From positions 48,847,377-48,911,376 of the forward strand of contig CM019218.1 of NCBI GenBank assembly GCA_009741485.1: a DNA stretch of 64,000 nt. The letters are read 5' to 3'. Numbering within the stretch: the first letter of the stretch is position 1; every line of letters starts with the position of its first letter. This document shows positions 39,901-64,000 of the stretch, piece after piece. The notes beneath the pieces are model-generated. The model did not search any database and was not told the DNA's origin. It was given only the letters and a program-made list of their open reading frames with translations. The position numbers and the translations under genes were made by a program. Source of the DNA: Malurus cyaneus samueli. Its lineage: Eukaryota > Chordata > Aves > Passeriformes > Maluridae.

Positions 39901-42900
39901 TAACATACATCACACACACAGTGGTCAATGACACCATCCCACATACCAAAACCAGCTCCTCAATTTATTGCTGGCTCTGGTTTATTATCACTTGATGGGA
40001 TATTGTCCAGCTTTTCATACATAGTCAGACCACATGAAGACTTACTGCAGGCTTTCCTTTCTGTCAGAGGCCTGAGGAGGAAAAGAGTAACTTAATTTTG
40101 ACTTAAAATTTTGACTGGTTTTTGGTCAGAAAACAGTTCTAAAGATGATGAAAACTAGTTCTTTTAAGTAAGAAAAGAGGTTTTTGAACTTAATTTTCCT
40201 TTATAGCAAACACATGAAATACACTAATTCAGGAGGCACTGACAATGAGACTTCTTTGAAAATTTAAAAACAATATAATAAAAACATCTCACAGGCATCT
40301 CGGAGAAACAGGCTTCCCAACTTCATAAAAAAATCAATGGCAACTCCAGTACCAACTCTCCAATGTTTCTTTTCAAATTCCAATCCTAAATAATTTGCCT
40401 GCACGAAACACTACAATGCTTTCAAGGCTTTATACTAAACAGTCAAGGTATTATTGAAAATGCAAGTACTTGCTTCAACTACTGCATTAAAATATTTAAT
40501 GTGAGGGATAATGTGACCACAGCAGGAGTAAAATTAAGTTTTACCCACTGTAATGGCACAAAATCAATGCAACATATGCAAAATCTGTGCATGCAATTAT
40601 TTAAACCTGAGACTGATTTTACCTGCACTGTTGCTTACCATGTTGAACTTCACTCATAATTACACACAATTTTATGAAGTTATCATTTTGAACTTACTGG
40701 AGTCTTGATGTGAACAGGGATGTTGTACCTGGTATGAATCTTGGACAATTAATGGAGAATTCTAACACAAATAGACACTACCAAGTTTTGGAGGTCCTCC
40801 TTGGTGACAGCATTGTTAGAATTACAAGAATTTGGAGTTTAACAGAGAGAGAAATTTATTAAACAACGAAGTATTCATTGATATTTGCTCAATATACACT
40901 GATAAAAAAGACATCAATAAATACACCTTAAAGTCAATCAAGACAATGCCTCAGATTCTTCTAGGTGAGTAAGAGGGGTAGGAAGGAGCACTAAATACCT
41001 GAAACAACTGCTCCCTTCTTATCTCCTTCCAGGATAACACTCTGGTCTTTTTAGCCTAAATATTTACATCTCCTACTATTGCCTGTTTTACACATGAAAG
41101 TATCAGCTCTCTATGACTGTCCTAGAAGACACTGAAAGAAAACATCATTACCAGAGAATAGACAATGGAAAAACTGTAAACATACTAAAATAATCATTTC
41201 CTATTCATAACTGTGCAAATTCTAACATCTAAGCAAAATTTGAAGAGAAAGGAAGAATCTTAATCTATATGATGAAAGCTGAAATTGGAAAAAATATAAT
41301 TTCCCATTGGATGTTGGCTAGTAAATGAAGAGAGTAAACAATAGTGAACTTGCAGCATCCTTATTTGACAGCCAATTAATGAAAAGTTGGATGTAAAGAA
41401 ACTCCTGCATGAGAATGTTGATGCTACCACTGCCTTTGGCTTGCACAGTAGCCAAAATTGGGGAAGAAACTGATCAAATACAGACAAACCCGCTTAAAGT
41501 AGGCGCGACAATGATATTCAGCATGAACTTCAGCATAACTGGGGAATGGGCAGATTAATTTCAGATTTCTAACTCTCCAAAGCAACCACAGGATAATCAT
41601 GAACAGACAAAGTATTTGGATGATCACAAATATGAAAAATGAGAAATGTGGTGCAGCCACTTTGACATACTCCAAGAATATTATGGGACAGAAAGGCAAA
41701 ATGACAGTATTTGGATATGATCACCACATTTTTGTTATGTCTGAAATGCACAAAGTATCAGATACAAATAATGTGTGTGGGATGTGACACAAAATTTTGA
41801 ACATTTGTTCTTGGGCCTGTTAGCTGTTTGTGTACCATTACATAACCAGTGACCCACATGTGTGGCATGCTAAGTATTTTATTTGTTAGTGGAGTAACCT
41901 TAAGGTCCATCAAAAATAATGGTTTTTATAAAAAAACACTTGTTAGATAGGAAAGAGAAATCACTGATATAATACCCCAGTAACAGCCCTTCAAAGCTCA
42001 AACTCGCTTCATTCGTCCACCTATGACATGGATGTTTTGGTATTAAACAGAAGGGCAAACAACCCTCTCCCCTTATGCAAGACCTGGTGCGATTCTATTT
42101 TCTATAGCAGGAGCCTTGTGATACTCAGTATGGGAATAGTGATGTGACACAGCAGAGGGAGCACGTCTGCCTCATCCCCAGCTCCTGCATGGGTTCCTTT
42201 TTCTAGAACATTCTCATGGAATATGAAGTTGAATCCCTTAGCACATATCATTTTCCTCAAACAAATTCTTAGTTTCTAATTCTCTACTGCTGCTGCCACA
42301 ACGCTAACAACTGGCAAACCCTGTAGCTTAAGCTTTGCTGAGTTCTCCATGTTTTCTGTTTGAAACTTCCTTTTGCAGAAGAGAGACCCTCAGGGATACT
42401 GCAAACTTTGTGTCTTCACACCAAGAGCCTTTTAATACCATTCCCTCGTATGTTCCTTACACAGACACCACAGATATCACATCTCTTATTTCAGCTTTTA
42501 TTTGGGTATTTTTAAGTTAAGTTGCTCAAGTCCATTTTCCATCAATACAGATACTAAAAATTGAGATCAACATTTAAGGCAACATTAGCATCCATGCCAA
42601 GCTCAATATGTAAACCATATAATCTAAGCACCACAGCACCCAAGAACTGCAACAGGTCCCCTACCTCCGTCACACATTCCCTCTCCGTTTGAACTCTGCT
42701 ATTCCACACAACACTCAGGAATTCCATTTAGATGCACATTCTCAAGTAAGACCTTGCCATTTTTTTATAGTTTATTTTTTAGGAACTAGATCGCTTTTGC
42801 ATAAGGTGGTAAGAGTGAGATATGTCTTAGGGTGAAAGTATGCAGTTGACTTATGGTGCAATACCATATAGAACTTAAAAAAAAATATAATTAACATCAT

Positions 42901-43214
42901 TATTCAATGACTTAGTATGACCATTACATGTATTTAGCCTTTTGGCAAAGGCTATACATTGAGACTTGTTAGAATGATAATTTTGCTTTAAATTGTGATT
43001 TCTTCCGTGTTACTGTTGACAAGTGTTTGAGTTAAGGATGCCCAAGTGCAACTTTCAGGTAAGAATATTTACAAGTATACAAAAGACCACATAGTTTTAA
43101 ATACACCCACTATTCTTAATACAGAGTAAATAAGGATTTGTCTTGTGCCCATGGAATATTTCAACACATGGGTCTCGCTTTTTTCTCTTTTACAGTAAAA
43201 GGAAAGGTTTTACT
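36986..43214. other. Intergenic, downstream of the SBF2 3' end
   Basis: AT-rich unique sequence without coding signal. None of the exons of SWAP70, the usual vertebrate neighbour on this side, is recognisable. The last few hundred bases could belong to a longer SBF2 3' UTR, because another minus-strand AATAAA lies at 42771-42776. Confidence 0.6.
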
Positions 43215-44936
43215 TTTCCTTAAGAAGTGTATTTATTAAAGATGGTTAGCATACATATATCACATAACATACAAGAGTTAAAATTAACCAGTTACAAAAT
43301 AAGCAGTGGTATGTATATCTTCATATAACCTAAGAACAGGATCAGTATTTTACAAAGTACATATAAAAGTACTTCATATACAAAGAAAAATACAAATGTG
43401 CAAACATCATTGTCACAGGTGGAAATTTGTCAATTGAAAAATGCTAGAAAAAGCCTTCTTATTTTTGTTTTGAAATTGCAAATGCATTAAAAACAGCTGC
43501 ATTTCCTATTGTGTATGGTGAGAAATCTATGTTCCTTTCTGACAAAATACATTAGTTATAAAAAAACCCACAAAGTTTAATAACTGAAAAAATCTTGTAA
43601 GTATAGTCAGTTTAGTTAGGTTGACATTAAATTACAAGCAGAACAACTGGAAAAATGAGAAAATAGTGAATTATATATACAGACCTTTTGTAATATTAGT
43701 GTGCTATTTAACATATTAACATTTCAAAGTAAAAACAATGGCTTAATTACCTACATATTCTACTCAAAGTCCTCACTATTTGTAGACTTTCTACTAACTT
43801 GGGGCTATTAAAAATGTTTCTCCAGGATTTTAAGCAGAACAAACACATTTCTTCAAAAGTAAAAATCTATAAACAGTCTTCCAATTAATGTGCAAAAAAT
43901 ATTTAAAAAGTATCAAATCACGACACCTCAAACTTGATTATGTACACATTTAATATCTGTAAATGTTGTTAACTAGCTAGTTTTGTTCTGCGATAAATAA
44001 CTTACCTCTGTCCTGCAAAATGTCTGCATTGTAAAGATTTCAGTGCAAGTGCTTGCTTCATTGTTTAGTGCATTATCATGTTCGCTATTTTTTATTTTAC
44101 AGTGAGCAGAACAGCATATAAATTAACACATACAACTCACACACAAGAGATCCTTCTTCTACTGAATTCCTAGTTTGTTGTTTTCCATTGCTCCAGGATA
44201 CTGTCAGCCAGTTTTCTTTTGTTTATCCCATTGGAATTGCAAACAGAATCTAAAATAAAAGTGCTATGGTTTTCAGGTAATCCCTAGATTTTGAAATTCC
44301 ATAACAACATTGCAGAAGCACTCAGCAGAGCACAAGATTAGAGAATGACCTGCACACCGAGAAGACTTGAATGTCTGGCATCAGGCAATTTGACTTTTTG
44401 GTCTTTAAAAATATCAACTGTCTATAAACATTGGCAACCTGGTGCGTTTGTCACTGTACTCACAAGCCTCATTTATTTATTTGCTTTTAGGAATTGTAGA
44501 CATGTTCCCTCTTATTCATGACCAGCTTGGAAATAAGAACATTCTGCTTAAAAATCTAAATAAAGTGGAAATACACTTCCTATTGAAGGGAAAATATCTA
44601 CGCTTTCCTTTGGACAGGTTTCTTAACAGAATAATTCTGAAATAAGAAAACCAGGATTAGATGATAGTGCAAATACAGCCCACTTTTATAGCTAGGAATT
44701 GTACTGCAGAAAGAGGAAATTCAGGCTAAATGGATTATTATTTTTCCAAGTCCTCCCTGCAGAAAAAAAAAAAAATAGTAGTTACAGTGGTTATAATTAT
44801 TGAACAGAACTTATTATGAACTTTTATGGTTGAAATGTAAGGAAGGCGGATTGCGTGTCAGTAACATTCCAGAACTCAGTTTCTTCCAGAAGAGGTGCAT
44901 TTAATGTGACTTTATCATGGAACATTTTTCCTCTTT
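43215..44936 (-). other. SBF2: SBF2 3' untranslated region (inferred extent)
   Basis: This AT-rich stretch directly follows the SBF2 stop and has no other coding signal on either strand. On the minus strand, AATAAA occurs at 44472-44477 (overlapping AATAAATAAAT), 44091-44096 and 43232-43237. The last fits a UTR of about 1.7 kb, the length I expect for vertebrate SBF2. The nearer signals could give shorter alternative forms. The exact end is inferred. Confidence 0.6.
43232..43237 (-). promoter_or_regulatory. SBF2: Candidate distal poly(A) signal of SBF2
   Basis: The minus strand reads AATAAA here (TTTATT on plus), about 1.7 kb after the stop. Cleavage would be expected 10-30 bases further along, near 43205-43222. 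Another AATAAA at 42771-42776 could extend the transcript. Confidence 0.45.
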
Positions 44937-62947
<18,011 letters not shown>

Positions 62948-64000
62948 CTATAAAGTATTACAAATGAGTAACACACTCCAGATAAATCTTTAGATAATAG
63001 CAAAAAACAGAATCTTTTAACATTTAATATTTAAAAATGCATTCATGGATCTACCAAGAGCACAGAGAAATACATTGATGCAACTGATTAACCAACAATA
63101 AAATGTAACAGTCTTAGGATTTCCATCTGAATTATAATAAAACTAAGGGAAGTTTTGAAGATAGGAACTGAAAGTATTAAAGCCAATGAGTACTGCAATA
63201 AAATAACTGTCATAAAAAGGAGAATGGGAACAACACAGCTGACAGATTTACTCGAGGGAAATTCCATCCTGGGCTTTACAATAAAATAATTTCCTGTGAA
63301 ATGTTAAGGGTCCATAAAGTCACTAAGTGCTTTGATGGGAGAACCCATGTAAGATATTTAAAATATAATATTACTAATATTCAATCCCATGGAAGTTAGA
63401 AATTAATGACTGGAACAGTAATAACAACACCACCACAAATAATCAAACCACAAATTTATAAATGATCCCAGAAATAGTTTAGATAGTTGGGCAGACAGGC
63501 AAAAACAAGAAAAGAGGACACCTTAATTATTTACACTTTAATACTCATTACAAAAGGATGCTAAAATAGGCAGGTTAAAGAAGTTCAGGTGAAACTGAGC
63601 AATTTTATTTTTCTATGAGACTTCACATTATTATAACTAAAAAGAAAAATCTGTATGATGATTTTACCATTTTTGTATACTATGACAGCACTCTTGGTAA
63701 ACAACATAATAGGTAACACATTAGCAATTCAGTTTTTTTACAGCAGAGTGAAACTGTTCTTTGTGGAGCACTGAATATAATCCAACCAATAGAAGCAATA
63801 GGAAAGATGAAAGCCTGGAAGAAGGAAGAAAACAGTATAGGAAAACAAATAAAAGATGGCAAGAATCATCTATGATCATTTATGCAAAGAAAAAAGTAAG
63901 TTCAGAAAGTACAGGAGGTACAGGAAAGTGAGAAGAAAATTAAATTGAAGAAAATCAGAGGAAAAAAGATCAACCAAACAACAGTTAAACTCTAGAAAAT
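62948..64000 (-). other. SBF2: SBF2 intron, cut by the window edge
   Basis: Sequence upstream of the first visible SBF2 exon. It is AT-rich and purine-rich toward the end (about 63870-63990). No further SBF2 exon is recognisable before base 64000. Confidence 0.75.

Overview
The window looks like a bird nuclear chromosome. The evidence is two clear CR1 LINE 3' ends (about 31475-31868 on + and 29021-29076 on -), one solo endogenous-retrovirus LTR with intact target-site duplications, otherwise sparse repeats, and one multi-exon vertebrate gene with canonical GT-AG introns. A songbird is plausible from the LTR style, but I cannot prove it from sequence alone.

The only protein gene I can support is SBF2 (MTMR13, myotubularin-related protein 13 / SET-binding factor 2). 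It lies on the minus strand and covers the right third of the window. Ten consecutive coding exons (62947 down to the TAG at 44937) splice in frame and encode the last 464 residues. In order these are the degenerate myotubularin active-site loop, the rest of the pseudophosphatase domain, a short coiled coil, a Ser-rich linker and the C-terminal PH domain. The 5' part of the gene (DENN, SBF2 and GRAM regions) lies beyond base 64000. An AT-rich 3' UTR probably runs to a poly(A) signal near 43232-43237.

Bases 1 to about 43200 are intergenic, downstream of SBF2. I recognise no protein-coding exon there, including none of SWAP70, the gene expected next to the SBF2 3' end in other vertebrates. The region holds a 20-base assembly gap (6244-6263), a 38-bp direct duplication that carries a hairpin (10346-10428), a 19-G run (17110-17128), CR1 fragments, an exon-like segment near 24665-24802, and a CpG-dense island (36485-36985).

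The main non-coding structures inside SBF2 introns are a 997-bp solo LTR flanked by AAACT (51423-52419) and, 283 bp beyond it, three perfect 24-bp tandem copies that each carry an AP-1-type TGAGTCA (52703-52774). I found no clearly new multi-gene system. The best leads are the CpG-dense island with an ATGGCGG start and a splice-donor-like site, the AP-1 tandem array beside the solo LTR, and the exon-like segment at 24.7 kb.
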